A stretch of DNA of 64,000 nucleotides from Alphaproteobacteria bacterium. GTDB taxonomy: Bacteria > Pseudomonadota > Alphaproteobacteria > Thalassobaculales > Thalassobaculaceae. Made by a program: the position numbers and the translations under genes. Below the pieces are notes generated by a model. That model was not told the DNA's origin, did no database searches, and saw only the letters and a list, made by a program, of their open reading frames with translations. Every line of letters starts with the position of its first letter. Position 1 is the stretch's first letter. The stretch spans positions 62,001-126,000 of the forward strand of contig JANSYS010000006.1 in the NCBI GenBank assembly GCA_024742275.1, read 5' to 3'. Shown one piece after another: positions 41,872 to 50,786 of this stretch.

Positions 41872-42450
41872 TTACAGCGATCCACCGCGTATCGCCTCCT
41901 CCAGCGCATCGCTGTCCTCCAGGTCGAGCACCCGGCGCGCGACGTCCAGGGAGAAGCCGGCACGGGCAAGGGCGGCCATGTCCCGATCGCGTCGATCCGC
42001 GCGTTCCGCCGGGTCGCGCAACGGGCCGAGGCGGCGGCGTCGCGCGAAGCGACAGGCAGCGGCAAGTTCGGCCGCCTCGCCATCCGGTCCGTCCTGTTCC
42101 TGCAGAACGGCACCGATAAGATCGCCGTCCACTCCTTTTTCCCGCAGCTTCAGGGCGATCCGCCGGGCAGACTCGCCACGCCGACGCAGGCTTGCCGCGC
42201 GGCCCTCGGCAAAGGACCTGTCGTCGACCAGCCCGGCGGCAGCGAAACGGGCGACGATTTCCTCGACCCAGGGCGTTGCCTCCGTCGGATCGCCGCGATC
42301 CTCGCGCGCAGCCTTGTCGACCCGGCGCATGAGCACCCGCCGCAGCCCTTCGATCGAACTGGCGTAGCGTTCGAGATAGTGCAGAGCAGCCCGTTCAAGG
42401 TAGGCCTTGCTGAGCGGCCGCTGCGTCCTTCGGCGGTCTGGTCTGTTCAT
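41872..42450 (-). CDS. recX: Regulatory protein RecX-like
   Basis: A 192-residue, Arg-rich helical protein that in other bacteria binds the RecA filament groove and limits its activity. The three-helix repeats are recognisable: ALHYLERYASSIEGLRRVLMRRV near the start, GLVDDRSFAEGRAASLRRRGESARRIALKLREKGV in the middle (about residues 85-120), and a degenerate third repeat with LARAGFSLDVARRVLD. There is no recA next to it. It is the first gene transcribed toward acs; divergent argD lies 190 bases upstream. An AATTTAC direct repeat (41857 and 41869) lies at its 3' end. Confidence 0.85.
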   Translation of the reverse strand: MNRPDRRRTQRPLSKAYLERAALHYLERYASSIEGLRRVLMRRVDKAAREDRGDPTEATPWVEEIVARFAAAGLVDDRSFAEGRAASLRRRGESARRIALKLREKGVDGDLIGAVLQEQDGPDGEAAELAAACRFARRRRLGPLRDPAERADRRDRDMAALARAGFSLDVARRVLDLEDSDALEEAIRGGSL

Positions 42451-42639
42451 GGCGAGAGCCTATCACGGCCCGCTCGTCTCTCCGCACGTCAGCGTGCATG
42501 GAAAGTGCATCGAAGCCGGCGCGTGCGCCGATCGCGCGGTTCACGTTGACAACCGCGGGGCGCATACTGACTATCGCCGTTTTCGCCGGTCGGGGGCGAT
42601 TCGCGTGAACCCGGCGGCAACGATCGAGGAGAATGTGTC

Positions 42640-43827
42640 GTGGTGACTAGCGTGATGCCGACCTATGGCCGGATCGACATCGCCTTCGAGCGGGGCGAGG
42701 GACCCTACTTGTACAGCACCGACGGCCGACGATTCCTCGACTTCGCCACGGGCATTGCGACCAACTCGCTGGGTCATGCCCATCCGAAGCTGGTGACGGC
42801 GATCGCCGATCAGGCGGCCAAGCTGATGCATGTCTCCAATCTGTATCGGATTCCGGAGCAGGAGGCGCTGGCCGACAAGCTGGTGGCGACGTCTTTCGCC
42901 GACACGGTTTTCTTCTGCAACTCGGGCGCCGAGTCGTTGGAAGGATCTATCAAGGTCGCGCGCCGTTACCAGTTCCATGTTGGCCAGCCGCAGCGGACCA
43001 AGATCATCTGCTGCAACCACTCCTTCCACGGGCGAACCCTGGGGACGTTGTCGGCCACCGATAAGGAAGCCTATCGGGAGGGTTTCGGACCGAGGGTGCA
43101 GGGCTTCACCCATGTCGCATTCGGCAACCTCAACGAGATGCGCGACGCGGCCGCCGCCGAGGACGCTGCGGCGATCCTGGTCGAGCCGGTGCAGGGCGAG
43201 GGCGGGATCTTCGTGGCCACGCCGGAGTATCTGCGGGCGCTGCGCGAGATTGCCGACGAGTTCGGCCTGATGCTGGTCTTCGACGAGGTGCAGTGCGGCA
43301 TGGGCCGGACCGGCAGGCTCTGGGCCCATGAGTGGGCCGGGATCGCGCCGGACATCATGGCGACGGCCAAGGGGCTTGGCGGCGGCTTTCCGGTCGGTGC
43401 CGTGATGGCCAGCGAGAAGGCCGCATCCGGTATGAAGCCTGGCCTGCACGGCTCGACCTACGGCGGCAACCCGCTGGCGATGGTAGCGGCGAAGACGGTG
43501 CTCGACGTCGTCAGCGAACCCGCCTTCCTGGAGCACGTCGAGAAGACCGCGGCCTCCCTGTGCGGGAAGCTCGAGCGAATAGCCGGCAAGCATTCGAGCG
43601 TGATCGAGGAGGTCCGCGGCGCCGGCCTTCTGATAGGGCTGAAGTGCCGGGTTCCCGCCGGCGACCTGCAGACGGCGTTGCGCGAGCAGCAGGGGATGTT
43701 GACGGTTGGGGCCGGAGAGAACGTTCTCCGCGTCCTGCCGCCGCTCACGATCGATGAGAGCCATGTTTCGGAAGCGGTCGAGAAGATCGACGCGGCATGC
43801 GCCGGGCTGGCCCGTCATGCCGCTTGA
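42640..43827 (+). CDS. argD: Acetylornithine aminotransferase
   Basis: A 395-residue PLP enzyme that transfers an amino group from glutamate to N-acetylglutamate semialdehyde in arginine synthesis (and often N-succinyl-LL-DAP aminotransfer in lysine synthesis). Motifs: [33 protein letters not shown], the cofactor Asp in [14 protein letters not shown] and the Schiff-base Lys in [16 protein letters not shown] (about residue 243). GTG at 42640 with GAGGAG upstream is the likely start; GTG at 42643 and ATG at 42655 are close alternatives. argF follows after 16 bases, so arginine genes form an operon with hslO. Confidence 0.95.
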   Translation: MVTSVMPTYGRIDIAFERGEGPYLYSTDGRRFLDFATGIATNSLGHAHPKLVTAIADQAAKLMHVSNLYRIPEQEALADKLVATSFADTVFFCNSGAESLEGSIKVARRYQFHVGQPQRTKIICCNHSFHGRTLGTLSATDKEAYREGFGPRVQGFTHVAFGNLNEMRDAAAAEDAAAILVEPVQGEGGIFVATPEYLRALREIADEFGLMLVFDEVQCGMGRTGRLWAHEWAGIAPDIMATAKGLGGGFPVGAVMASEKAASGMKPGLHGSTYGGNPLAMVAAKTVLDVVSEPAFLEHVEKTAASLCGKLERIAGKHSSVIEEVRGAGLLIGLKCRVPAGDLQTALREQQGMLTVGAGENVLRVLPPLTIDESHVSEAVEKIDAACAGLARHAA

Positions 43828-43843
43828 TCGGAGAGGAGAGCCG

Positions 43844-44758
43844 ATGCCGGACGGCTTGAAGCACTTCCTGGATCTCGACAGGATCGATGCGGACACCCTG
43901 CGCGCGATGATCGAGCAGGCAAAGGCGTACAAGAGAGGCGACGGACTGGCGGAGAAGCCGCTGGACGGCAAGGTGTTGGCCTTGATCTTTGAGAAGCCGT
44001 CGACCCGGACCCGGGTCTCTTTCGAGTCGGGTATGAAGCGGCTCGGTGGCGAGGTTATCGTCTTGAACGGCGCGGATCTCCAGCTTGGCCGCGGCGAGTC
44101 GGTGGCCGATACTGCGCGCGTCCTGTCGCGCTATGTCGACTGCATCATGATCCGCACCTTCGCCCATGAGACGCTGCAGGAACTGGCCGACAACGCGACG
44201 GTGCCGGTGATCAACGGCCTGACCGATGTCAGTCATCCCTGTCAGCTTATGGCGGACGTGATGGCGTTCGAGGAGCATCGCGGGCCGATCAAGGATCGGG
44301 TGGTGGCCTGGTGCGGCGACGGCAACAACATGGCGGTGTCCTGGATTCAGGCTGCGGTGCAGTTCGATTTCGTGCTCCGAATTGCCTGCCCTTCGGAACT
44401 CATGCCACCGCAGTCCGTGCTCGACTGGGCGAAGGCTCAGGGCGGTCGGGTGGAGATCACCCACGATCCGGCGGCCGCGGTCGAGGCGGCGGATGCCGTG
44501 GTGACCGATACCTGGGTGTCTATGGGAGACGAGGATTCCAATCGTCACAACCTCCTCGCACCCTTCCGTGTCGACACGGCGCTGATGGATCGTGCCAAGC
44601 CGGAGGCGGTGTTCATGCACTGCCTACCCGCGCATCGCGGCGAGGAGGTGACGGCGGAGGTGATCGACGGACCGAAGTCGATTGTCTTCGACGAGGCCGA
44701 GAACCGGATGCATAGCCAGATGGCTATCCTGAACTGGTGCCTATCGGGGACGAGATGA
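43844..44758 (+). CDS. argF: Ornithine carbamoyltransferase
   Basis: A 304-residue transcarbamoylase that joins carbamoyl phosphate to ornithine to give citrulline. The carbamoyl-phosphate site [16 protein letters not shown] is at about residues 47-62, the [20 protein letters not shown] region and HPCQLMADV motif follow, and the catalytic [15 protein letters not shown] with its Cys is near residue 262. GAGGAGAG lies just before the ATG at 43844. The stop overlaps the ATG of the Hsp33 gene (ATGA), so arginine synthesis and this redox chaperone are translationally coupled, an arrangement seen in other alphaproteobacteria. Confidence 0.97.
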   Translation: MPDGLKHFLDLDRIDADTLRAMIEQAKAYKRGDGLAEKPLDGKVLALIFEKPSTRTRVSFESGMKRLGGEVIVLNGADLQLGRGESVADTARVLSRYVDCIMIRTFAHETLQELADNATVPVINGLTDVSHPCQLMADVMAFEEHRGPIKDRVVAWCGDGNNMAVSWIQAAVQFDFVLRIACPSELMPPQSVLDWAKAQGGRVEITHDPAAAVEAADAVVTDTWVSMGDEDSNRHNLLAPFRVDTALMDRAKPEAVFMHCLPAHRGEEVTAEVIDGPKSIVFDEAENRMHSQMAILNWCLSGTR

Positions 44759-45711
44759 GAGAACGCGAGACGCTGTTCGAGAACACCGGTCGCGACGACA
44801 TCATCCTGCCCTTCCAGATCGATCCCTACGGACTTCGTGGGCGTCTGGTGCGCCTGGGACCCGTGATCGACGGCATTCTGGGGCGTCACGACTACCCGGA
44901 GGCGGTGTCGGCGATGCTGGGCGAGACGGTGGCGCTGGCCGCCTGTCTGGCCGGATCGCTCAAGTATGACGGGGTCTTCACCCTGCAGACGAAGGGCGAC
45001 GGGCCGATCGGCGTGTTGATGGCCGACGTCACCAGTGCCGGTGCGGTTCGGGCCTACGCGACGTATGACGCCGACCGGGTCGCGGCCTTGGATCCTGCCG
45101 ACGTGGCCGCGCGGTCGGTCCCGCGTCTGCTCGGTGGCGGCTACATCGCCTTTACCGTCGATCAGGGACAGAACACCGACCGCTATCAGGGGATCGTTGA
45201 GCTTGCCGGCCGCTCGTTGTCGGACTGCACCCATGCCTATTTCCAGCAGTCGGAACAACTCGATGCCGGCGTGGTGATCGCGGCTGGCAGGCGGGAGGAA
45301 GGCTGGCGCGCCGGTGGGATCATGGTGCAGCGCCTTCCCTATTCCCGCGATCTGCCGGGCCGGCCGAGCGAAGAGGAGTATGACGATCTCTGGAGAACCG
45401 CAGTGACGCTGATGAGCAGTACCCGCGCGCGGGAACTGATCGCCGGCGATCTGCCGCCGGATCAGCTGCTCTACCGACTGTTTCACGAGGCCGGCGTACG
45501 GGCCTACGAGGCGCAGGCCATGACCGATACCTGCCGGTGCTCGAGTGGGCGGGTCGAGCGGGTTCTGCTGTCGCTGAGCGGCGAGGAACTGGACGACATG
45601 AAGGTCGACGGCGCCGTGATCGTGACCTGCGAGTTCTGCAAAAGGGAATGGCGATACGATGATGACGCGCTCGACGCATTGCGCAGATCCGATGCGTCCC
45701 CCACCTTCTGA
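44755..45711 (+). CDS. hslO: Redox-regulated chaperone Hsp33
   Basis: A 318-residue cytosolic holdase that is switched on when oxidants release its zinc and form disulfides. The N-terminal Hsp33 domain includes [16 protein letters not shown] and [16 protein letters not shown]. The C-terminal zinc switch has the required CxC and CxxC pairs, as [10 protein letters not shown] and TCEFCKREW (about residues 264-301). The start ATG at 44755 overlaps the argF stop. It adds to the set of oxidative-stress functions in this window. Confidence 0.96.
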   Translation: MRERETLFENTGRDDIILPFQIDPYGLRGRLVRLGPVIDGILGRHDYPEAVSAMLGETVALAACLAGSLKYDGVFTLQTKGDGPIGVLMADVTSAGAVRAYATYDADRVAALDPADVAARSVPRLLGGGYIAFTVDQGQNTDRYQGIVELAGRSLSDCTHAYFQQSEQLDAGVVIAAGRREEGWRAGGIMVQRLPYSRDLPGRPSEEEYDDLWRTAVTLMSSTRARELIAGDLPPDQLLYRLFHEAGVRAYEAQAMTDTCRCSSGRVERVLLSLSGEELDDMKVDGAVIVTCEFCKREWRYDDDALDALRRSDASPTF

Positions 45712-45742
45712 TTTTACAACGACCGAGGAGAGGATTCGCGTC

Positions 45743-46342
45743 ATGCGCCTCGACCGCCGTACCCTGATGCTGTCGGCTCTTGCCGCCGCCGGCGCCATCC
45801 CGCTGTCAGCCTGCACGACACCAGATCCGACCCCGGTCTACCCGGACCTGACCTTCGTCAATCGACAGCCAATTCGGCTGGATGTGGCGGAAATCCGTAT
45901 CATCGATGAGGTTGTGCCGCCCTTGACCGCGCCGAATGTGGAGCACCTGGCGCCCGTGACGCCGGCCGCGGCGATGGAGCGCTGGGCCCGCGACGTGCTA
46001 CAGGCGTCAGGCGCCGCCGGGCGGGCCGTGATGGCGATCCGGCAGGGAAGCATCGTCGAAGAGCGACTGAAGACGACCGGCGGGATCACGGGAGCGTTCA
46101 CCACCGACCAGTCCGAGCGCTACATCGTGTCCATGGCCGGTCAACTCGACCTTTTCGACGGCGCCGGGCAGCGCTCTGGGCAGGCTTTGGCGGAATCCGA
46201 GCGTTCCCGCACGATCGCCGAGAACGCATCGCTCAACGATCGCGAACGGCTCTGGTACGATCTCGTCGAGGCCACCGCCCGGGATTTCGCCGCCGCGATG
46301 GAAACCGCGATCCGCCGAGAGTTGGGCGCCTACGTTGTCTGA
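45743..46342 (+). CDS. Predicted lipoprotein of unknown function
   Basis: A 199-residue protein with an N-terminal DRRTLMLSALAAAGAIPLSAC segment: a twin-Arg start followed by a lipobox, so a lipoprotein exported by Sec or Tat with lipid Cys near residue 22. The mature domain has no motif I recognise beyond a helical C-terminal part (WYDLVEATARDFAAAMETAI). GAGGAG lies upstream of the ATG at 45743. It begins 31 bases after hslO and may be the last gene of the arg-hslO operon. Confidence 0.75.
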   Translation: MRLDRRTLMLSALAAAGAIPLSACTTPDPTPVYPDLTFVNRQPIRLDVAEIRIIDEVVPPLTAPNVEHLAPVTPAAAMERWARDVLQASGAAGRAVMAIRQGSIVEERLKTTGGITGAFTTDQSERYIVSMAGQLDLFDGAGQRSGQALAESERSRTIAENASLNDRERLWYDLVEATARDFAAAMETAIRRELGAYVV

Positions 46343-46373
46343 GGAAGGCTCCGCGTCCTGAGCGACATGAAAA

Positions 46374-46397
46374 GGCCGGCCCCTACCGGAGCCGGCC
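46374..46397 (-). terminator. Intrinsic terminator of hsp20 (possibly bidirectional)
   Basis: GGCCGGC and GCCGGCC arms with a 10-base loop. On the minus strand the hairpin is followed by TTTTCATG, fitting a terminator 41 bases after the hsp20 stop. Read from the plus strand it also lies 31 bases after the lipoprotein gene, without a T-run on that side. Confidence 0.65.
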
Positions 46398-46437
46398 AGT
46401 TCATATGAGCCCCTAGAGCGAGTCAGTCGCGCCGGCG

Positions 46438-46911
46438 TCAGGCGGCCTGACGGTCTTCAAGACGCTTGGTCGCGCCGGCTGTCGCGATTTCGATCTTGCG
46501 TGGCTTTTTCTCCTCCGGCACCTCATGAACGAGATCGACATGCAGGAGACCGTTCTCCACGCTCGCGCCGACGACCTTGATGGCCTCCGCGAGGTGGAAG
46601 CGTCGCTCGAAGGCGCGCGTCGCTATGCCGCGATGAAGGAAGCTGCGGTCGGACTCCCGCTCGCTCTTCTCAACCTTGCCCGAGATCACCAGTGTCGTGT
46701 CTTCGACGGTGATGTCGAGATCGCCCTCAGCGAAACCGGCAACCGCCATGGTGATGCGGTAGTCGTCTTCGCCAAGCTTCTCGATGTTGTAGGGCGGATA
46801 AGCCGGAACGTTGCCGGTATCGCCGGCGCGCAACATGTCGTCCATGAGTCGCGCCATCCGATCGAAACCGACGGTGGACCGGAAAACAGGGGTGAAATCG
46901 ATCGTACGCAT
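46438..46911 (-). CDS. Small heat-shock protein, Hsp20/alpha-crystallin family
   Basis: A 157-residue ATP-independent chaperone that keeps unfolding proteins soluble. The start TIDFTPVFRSTVGFDRMARL is like that of IbpA-type proteins. The alpha-crystallin domain spans about residues 38-135, with YRITMAVAGFAEGDLDITVED, FLHRGIATRAFERRF and the VENGLLHVDL motif. A C-terminal KKPRKIEIA replaces the usual IxI element. SD AGGAGG lies 7 bases before the ATG within a hairpin. A RpoH-type promoter and a ROSE-like leader precede it, so heat should raise both transcription and translation. Confidence 0.94.
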   Translation of the reverse strand: MRTIDFTPVFRSTVGFDRMARLMDDMLRAGDTGNVPAYPPYNIEKLGEDDYRITMAVAGFAEGDLDITVEDTTLVISGKVEKSERESDRSFLHRGIATRAFERRFHLAEAIKVVGASVENGLLHVDLVHEVPEEKKPRKIEIATAGATKRLEDRQAA

Positions 46912-47007
46912 GCCACATCCTCCTTGGAAGCGAAGTGGTAGTTGTTCGTTGCCCGCCGAATTCGGCCGGGCGGTTGATGAGGGAACCCGATCCCCGGCGT
47001 TCCCACG
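46912..47007 (-). promoter_or_regulatory. ROSE-like RNA thermometer in the hsp20 leader
   Basis: The about 95-base leader can form three hairpins in order: GGGAAC/GTTCCC (47004-46981), a GC-rich stem with an AATT loop (46971-46951), and a final hairpin (46938-46913) that includes the SD. In the last one UCGCU pairs with AGGA leaving a bulged G, the U(U/C)GCU rule of ROSE elements as known from rhizobial heat-shock genes. CCAC/GUGG arms close it. Heat would melt this weak pairing and free AGGAGG. Confidence 0.65.
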
Positions 47008-47013
47008 TCTTCC

Positions 47014-47042
47014 AGATAGGAATGGCAGAAATTTCGTTCAAG
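47014..47042 (-). promoter_or_regulatory. RpoH (sigma-32)-type promoter of hsp20
   Basis: On the minus strand CTTGAA (47042-47037), 16 bases, then CCTATCT (47020-47014). This matches the alphaproteobacterial RpoH pattern CTTG with a CNTATNT-like -10. The predicted start near 47007 falls just ahead of the first leader hairpin. Confidence 0.68.
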
Positions 47043-47091
47043 GGGCCTAAGCGACTTGGCGCTTGCGCGCTCCTGCGGCATACTTGTTTTG

Positions 47092-47523
47092 ATGGCGAAA
47101 CAAATTAACCATATGACCGGGGATGCCACGGTCTTGGTCCTGGACGGCCCGTATCGGGAGGTTATGGACCTTCTGGAACAAGCCCGAAGTCACGCGGAAC
47201 GGACGCGTAGGCGCCACGGGCACCACCCCCGCCGGACCCCGTCCCGCAGCCGCACACGGGCGAGCTGCGAGGCGCTCAGGGTAACCACCCGGCTCTCGCA
47301 TTGCCTAGCCTGGCTGATGGTTCAGAAGGCCATCCACGCGGGGGAGCTTCCGCCTGAAGCAGCGCTCGACCCGGACAAACGTTTGGACGGCCACGATGTT
47401 TGTGCCGTCACCGAGGCCGAAGATGATCCGGAGATTCCGCCGGAGCTGCGTAGTCTGCTGACCCGGAGTCGACGGCTGTTCGAGCGGGTCTCCAGGCTGG
47501 ATAACCGGATCGGCGGCGCCTGA
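47092..47523 (+). CDS. DUF1465 family protein
   Basis: A 143-residue, mostly helical protein matching DUF1465, an alphaproteobacteria-restricted family. The helix ATVLVLDGPYREVMDLLEQA is followed by a basic stretch and RVTTRLSHCLAWLMVQKAIH (about residues 75-95), then PELRSLLTRSRRLFERVSRLD. The function is not settled, though some relatives are tied to cell-cycle or envelope control. The ATG at 47092 is chosen over an upstream start at 47056 because conservation usually starts there. It is divergent from hsp20. Confidence 0.85.
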   Translation: MAKQINHMTGDATVLVLDGPYREVMDLLEQARSHAERTRRRHGHHPRRTPSRSRTRASCEALRVTTRLSHCLAWLMVQKAIHAGELPPEAALDPDKRLDGHDVCAVTEAEDDPEIPPELRSLLTRSRRLFERVSRLDNRIGGA

Positions 47524-47564
47524 CGTTGGGCGGCTATATTGGAAGACAGGAAGCCTAACGAAAA

Positions 47565-47584
47565 CGGCGGCCTGAAGGCCGCCG
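47565..47584 (-). terminator. Terminator of rpmE
   Basis: CGGCGGCC, TGAA loop, GGCCGCCG: an 8-bp GC stem. On the minus strand it is followed by TTTTCGTT, 23 bases after the rpmE stop. It also lies 41 bases past the DUF1465 stop and may end both convergent transcripts. Confidence 0.72.
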
Positions 47585-47607
47585 CTGAACGTCCGCGATC
47601 GCGATGA

Positions 47608-47826
47608 TCAGATGCCGAGGCCGGCGAAACGCTTGTTGAAGCGCGCGACCTGGCCACCGCTGTCGACGATGCGGTGCTGACCGGTCCAGGCCGGATGGGA
47701 CTTGGAGTCGATTTCGAGCTTCAACACGTCGCCGGGCTTCCCGTAGGTCGAGCGCGTCGTGTACTCGGTGCCGTCGGTCATGACGATCTTGATCTCGTGG
47801 TAGTCCGGATGGATATCGGCCTTCAT
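47608..47826 (-). CDS. rpmE: 50S ribosomal protein L31
   Basis: A 72-residue ribosomal protein. [19 protein letters not shown] at the start and [13 protein letters not shown] at the end are diagnostic. The four zinc-ligand Cys of the classic form are absent (the middle reads [17 protein letters not shown]), so this is the zinc-free (C-minus) version, which does not need zinc. That fits cells able to live with low zinc; a Zur gene is also in this window but far away. A hairpin terminator follows. Confidence 0.96.
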   Translation of the reverse strand: MKADIHPDYHEIKIVMTDGTEYTTRSTYGKPGDVLKLEIDSKSHPAWTGQHRIVDSGGQVARFNKRFAGLGI

Positions 47827-47938
47827 CGGGTCTCTCCCGTCGCGTCTTCGAGGCGCCCCAACGGTCGCCGGTGATTTCAGAACGCGGGTAAGTACCCGAC
47901 TGTCACCCGCAACGCAAGGGGCAACGGCGGAAAATCCG

Positions 47939-49582
47939 CTAGCGCTGGGTCAGCTTCAGTTCGATCCGGCGATTTCGGTTCTGATTTTGCGTATCGATTG
48001 GCTGGAACTCACCGTAGCCAGTGGCCGACAGCCGGTTCGCCGGAATGCCCTGCTGTATCAGGAATTCGACGACCGAGATTGCCCGGGCGGCGGAGAGGTC
48101 CCAGTTGTTGGCGAACCTCTCATTGGAGATCGGCACTGCGTCCGTATGGCCCTCGATCTGCAGAATCCAATTGATGTCGTCCGGGATCCTTTCTGCGATT
48201 TCCTTCAGGGTCGACGCGAGTTGAGCCAGCGACTCCCGGCCTTGTTCGCCGATGTCGGCCGAGCCCGATGCGAACAGGACCTCAGATTGGAAGACGAATC
48301 TGTCGCCGACAACGCGGATATCCTCACGGCCGGATAGAACCTCGCGCAATCTGCCGAAGAACTCGCTTCGGAAGCGCGCCAATTCCTGGACCTTGGTGGC
48401 CAAGGCGGCATTCAGCCGCTTGCCGAGATCGACGATCCGGGCGTTCTTCGACTCATTCTCCCGCTCCGAGACTTCCAGCGCTTCCTCGATCCTTGCGAGT
48501 TGTTGACGCAGTGCCGCGATCTGGGCATTGAGCAACTCGACCTGCTGACGCGCCTCGGCCGCCGCCCGCTCCTCTTCCGACAGGGCTTCGCGGGCCTGGA
48601 CGAGGGTTTCCCGGCTCGCGTTCAGGTCGCTGAACAACTCCTCCAGACGGATGTCGCGATCCTCGATCTCCTTCTGCGCAAGCAGGGTCCGCTCGGTCTG
48701 ATCGGCCAATCTCGCCTCGAGAGCCTTGGTTTTGTCGCGCTCGGCGCCGAGGGTCTGGTTGAGGTCCTGTACGGTCTCGCGGCTGGCGGTCAGGTCGGTG
48801 TCCAGGGCGGCGATCCGAGCGGCGGCGGCCGCCTGATCGGTCTTCAGAGTCGCGATTTCGGCCCCGGCGCCGGCAAGGTCGGCCTCAAGGCGCTGGCGGA
48901 GGGCGACGAGGCCGGCGATCTGCCGCTCCAGATCGGCTCGGGTCTGCCGGAGCGCGGACAAATCGCGCCGCAGACGCTCGAGATCCTTGAGCTGGGCCTC
49001 GATGGTATCGCGGTTCGCCTGGACCACATCAAGGGCGCGTTCCAGGTCGATGGCGATGGCGTCGCGCTCGGACGTGGCGATGCGCTCCTTGCGCTCGATC
49101 TCCGCGAGCTTCCCAAGCAGCGCGTCACGCTCCCTCAGCACCTCCAGCAGCCGCGAGTCGACGCCGGTGCGGCTGGCTTCCAGGCTGTCAATCCGGCCCT
49201 GCAGAACCGCCCGCTCCCGCGTGAGATCCGCCAGCCTGGTCTCAAGAGTGGATTGCGCGGCGGTCAGACGGTCTACCTGTGCGTTGAGCCGGTCGCGGGC
49301 GGAGAGCGAGGTCTGCAGCTCGGAGGAGAGTTGCGCCACGGTCACCCGCAGCTCCGCATTGGCTTCGCGCTCCAGCGACAGCAGATCGGTCAGCTCCGCG
49401 ATCTGCTGATTCAGCCGGGCCAGCGTGTCGTCCTTCCCGGAGAGGATCTGCGTCAGATAGAACTGCGCGACGATGAAGATCATCAAGACGAAGATGATCA
49501 CCATCAGAAGAGAGGCGAGCGCGTCGACGAATCCGGGCCAGGTGTTGGTGTCGCGGTTGCGGCGGCGGGCGAGCGCGGACAT
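47939..49582 (-). CDS. MotB/OmpA-like protein with long coiled coil (partner of MotA-like protein)
   Basis: A 547-residue inner-membrane protein. One N-terminal helix (about residues 17-43, [20 protein letters not shown]) carries an Asp at residue 20, placed like the proton-binding Asp of MotB. Residues 50-410 are a continuous heptad-rich coiled coil. The C-terminal OmpA domain binds peptidoglycan: [46 protein letters not shown] and RNRRIELKL. It starts 3 bases after the MotA-like stop, so both are made together. This suggests a proton-driven motor spanning a wide periplasm; it is not a flagellar MotB, as no flagellar genes are near. Confidence 0.88.
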   Translation of the reverse strand: MSALARRRNRDTNTWPGFVDALASLLMVIIFVLMIFIVAQFYLTQILSGKDDTLARLNQQIAELTDLLSLEREANAELRVTVAQLSSELQTSLSARDRLNAQVDRLTAAQSTLETRLADLTRERAVLQGRIDSLEASRTGVDSRLLEVLRERDALLGKLAEIERKERIATSERDAIAIDLERALDVVQANRDTIEAQLKDLERLRRDLSALRQTRADLERQIAGLVALRQRLEADLAGAGAEIATLKTDQAAAAARIAALDTDLTASRETVQDLNQTLGAERDKTKALEARLADQTERTLLAQKEIEDRDIRLEELFSDLNASRETLVQAREALSEEERAAAEARQQVELLNAQIAALRQQLARIEEALEVSERENESKNARIVDLGKRLNAALATKVQELARFRSEFFGRLREVLSGREDIRVVGDRFVFQSEVLFASGSADIGEQGRESLAQLASTLKEIAERIPDDINWILQIEGHTDAVPISNERFANNWDLSAARAISVVEFLIQQGIPANRLSATGYGEFQPIDTQNQNRNRRIELKLTQR

Positions 49583-49585
49583 GGA

Positions 49586-50722
49586 TCAGTCCCGCCGTTC
49601 CTCTTCGGCCAGTGCCGCGATGGTCCGCGCCACAAGCCGGATCTCTCCCCGCAGTTCTTCGGTCATCTGAGCCCGGCCGTTGCCGGTGTCCTCAAGCAGG
49701 CGGGCCATGTAGGCCTCGATGTTGCGCAGGTGGCTGCGCACGATCTCGTCTCGACCGCCGCCGCTGGCTTCGGCCAGGCGGGAGAGGATCGGTCGCAGCT
49801 CGTCCTGCCCCGCGACCATCCGACGAAGCATATCCCGGTCGTTGTCGAGCTTGTCCGTCAGTTCGCGAAGTTGTTCGACCAGGGCGACCATGGTGGCGTT
49901 GTTGGACCGGCGGTCGTCTTCACCGCGCGCCATGATGCGTTGCAGCTTGTCCAAAGACTCCGCCGTCTGCTCCATCAGCGCCTGCTGGTAGGCGGTTGCG
50001 GAATGTTCTCCATCCCCGAGGATTGACGATCCGCCGAGGCGGGTGAAGCTCGACAGCCATTCTTCCAGTTCGTTGTAGAACCGGTTCTGGGCCTTGCCGA
50101 GTTGCAGGTCCAGAAAGCCGAGCACGAGCGAGCCGGCGAGCCCGAAGAGGGACGAAGCGAAGGCGGTGCCCATGCCCGACAGCGGCGACTGCAACCCGGC
50201 TTTCATGTCGGCGAACACGGTCCCGAGATCGCCGCTCTCGATGCTCAGGCCATTGATCACGTCGCTCACCGCGCCGACCGTTCGAAGCAGGCCCCAGAAC
50301 GTCCCAAGCAGGCCCAGGAAGATCAGAAGACCGATCAGATAGCGCGATATGTCCCGGGAGTCCTCGAGCCGCACGCTGATACTGTCGAGCAGGGAGCGGA
50401 GGGAGAGTGCCGAGAGCGTGCTTTGCCGGCCGCTTGATTGCCGCTCGTTGAGCAGCGTCGCAACCGGAGCAAGCAGGATCGGGGTGCGCTGCATCGACAT
50501 GTTGTTGCGGAACGAATCGATCCAGGCAGCTTCGGGAGCTAGCCTGAACACCTGCTGAAAGACGAACAGGATGCCGATCACCGCCACGCCGAGGATGACG
50601 CCGTTCAGGGGCGCGTTGGCCATGAACGCTTCGGTCAGGGGAACGAACAGCACGCCCGCGACGACCAGCACCGCGACGAGGAAGGTGATCATGCGGACCA
50701 GATAGCGTCGCGGATCGGTCAC
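49586..50722 (-). CDS. MotA/TolQ/ExbB-like ion-channel protein
   Basis: A 378-residue inner-membrane protein with four helices: two near residues 11-32 and 38-58, then LIGLLIFLGLLGTFWGLLRT (about 135-154), the MotA/ExbB signature helix, and PLSGMGTAFASSLFGLAGSL (about 185-204). The C-terminal 160 residues are a cytoplasmic helical tail. The pair with the MotB-like protein should form a pentamer-dimer rotary unit powered by protons. Similar pairs occur in Zorya defence systems, but the effector genes of those are not here. The next gene upstream encodes an OmpA protein; the three may be one operon. Confidence 0.88.
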   Translation of the reverse strand: MTDPRRYLVRMITFLVAVLVVAGVLFVPLTEAFMANAPLNGVILGVAVIGILFVFQQVFRLAPEAAWIDSFRNNMSMQRTPILLAPVATLLNERQSSGRQSTLSALSLRSLLDSISVRLEDSRDISRYLIGLLIFLGLLGTFWGLLRTVGAVSDVINGLSIESGDLGTVFADMKAGLQSPLSGMGTAFASSLFGLAGSLVLGFLDLQLGKAQNRFYNELEEWLSSFTRLGGSSILGDGEHSATAYQQALMEQTAESLDKLQRIMARGEDDRRSNNATMVALVEQLRELTDKLDNDRDMLRRMVAGQDELRPILSRLAEASGGGRDEIVRSHLRNIEAYMARLLEDTGNGRAQMTEELRGEIRLVARTIAALAEEERRD

Positions 50723-50786
50723 GAGGCGATACGTCCCTTTCTCCGGTGACCCTCGGGGAGAGGGCCGTTGGCCCGCGCGGCGGACC

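Noticed and set aside
39822-42119. A 765-codon open frame opposite acs
   Set aside because: Acs is unmistakable on the other strand; the translation is a shadow without any recognisable domain.
47939-50722. Zorya phage-defence system
   Set aside because: Only a MotA/MotB-like pair is present; ZorC/ZorD or ZorE-type genes are absent and neighbours are housekeeping genes.
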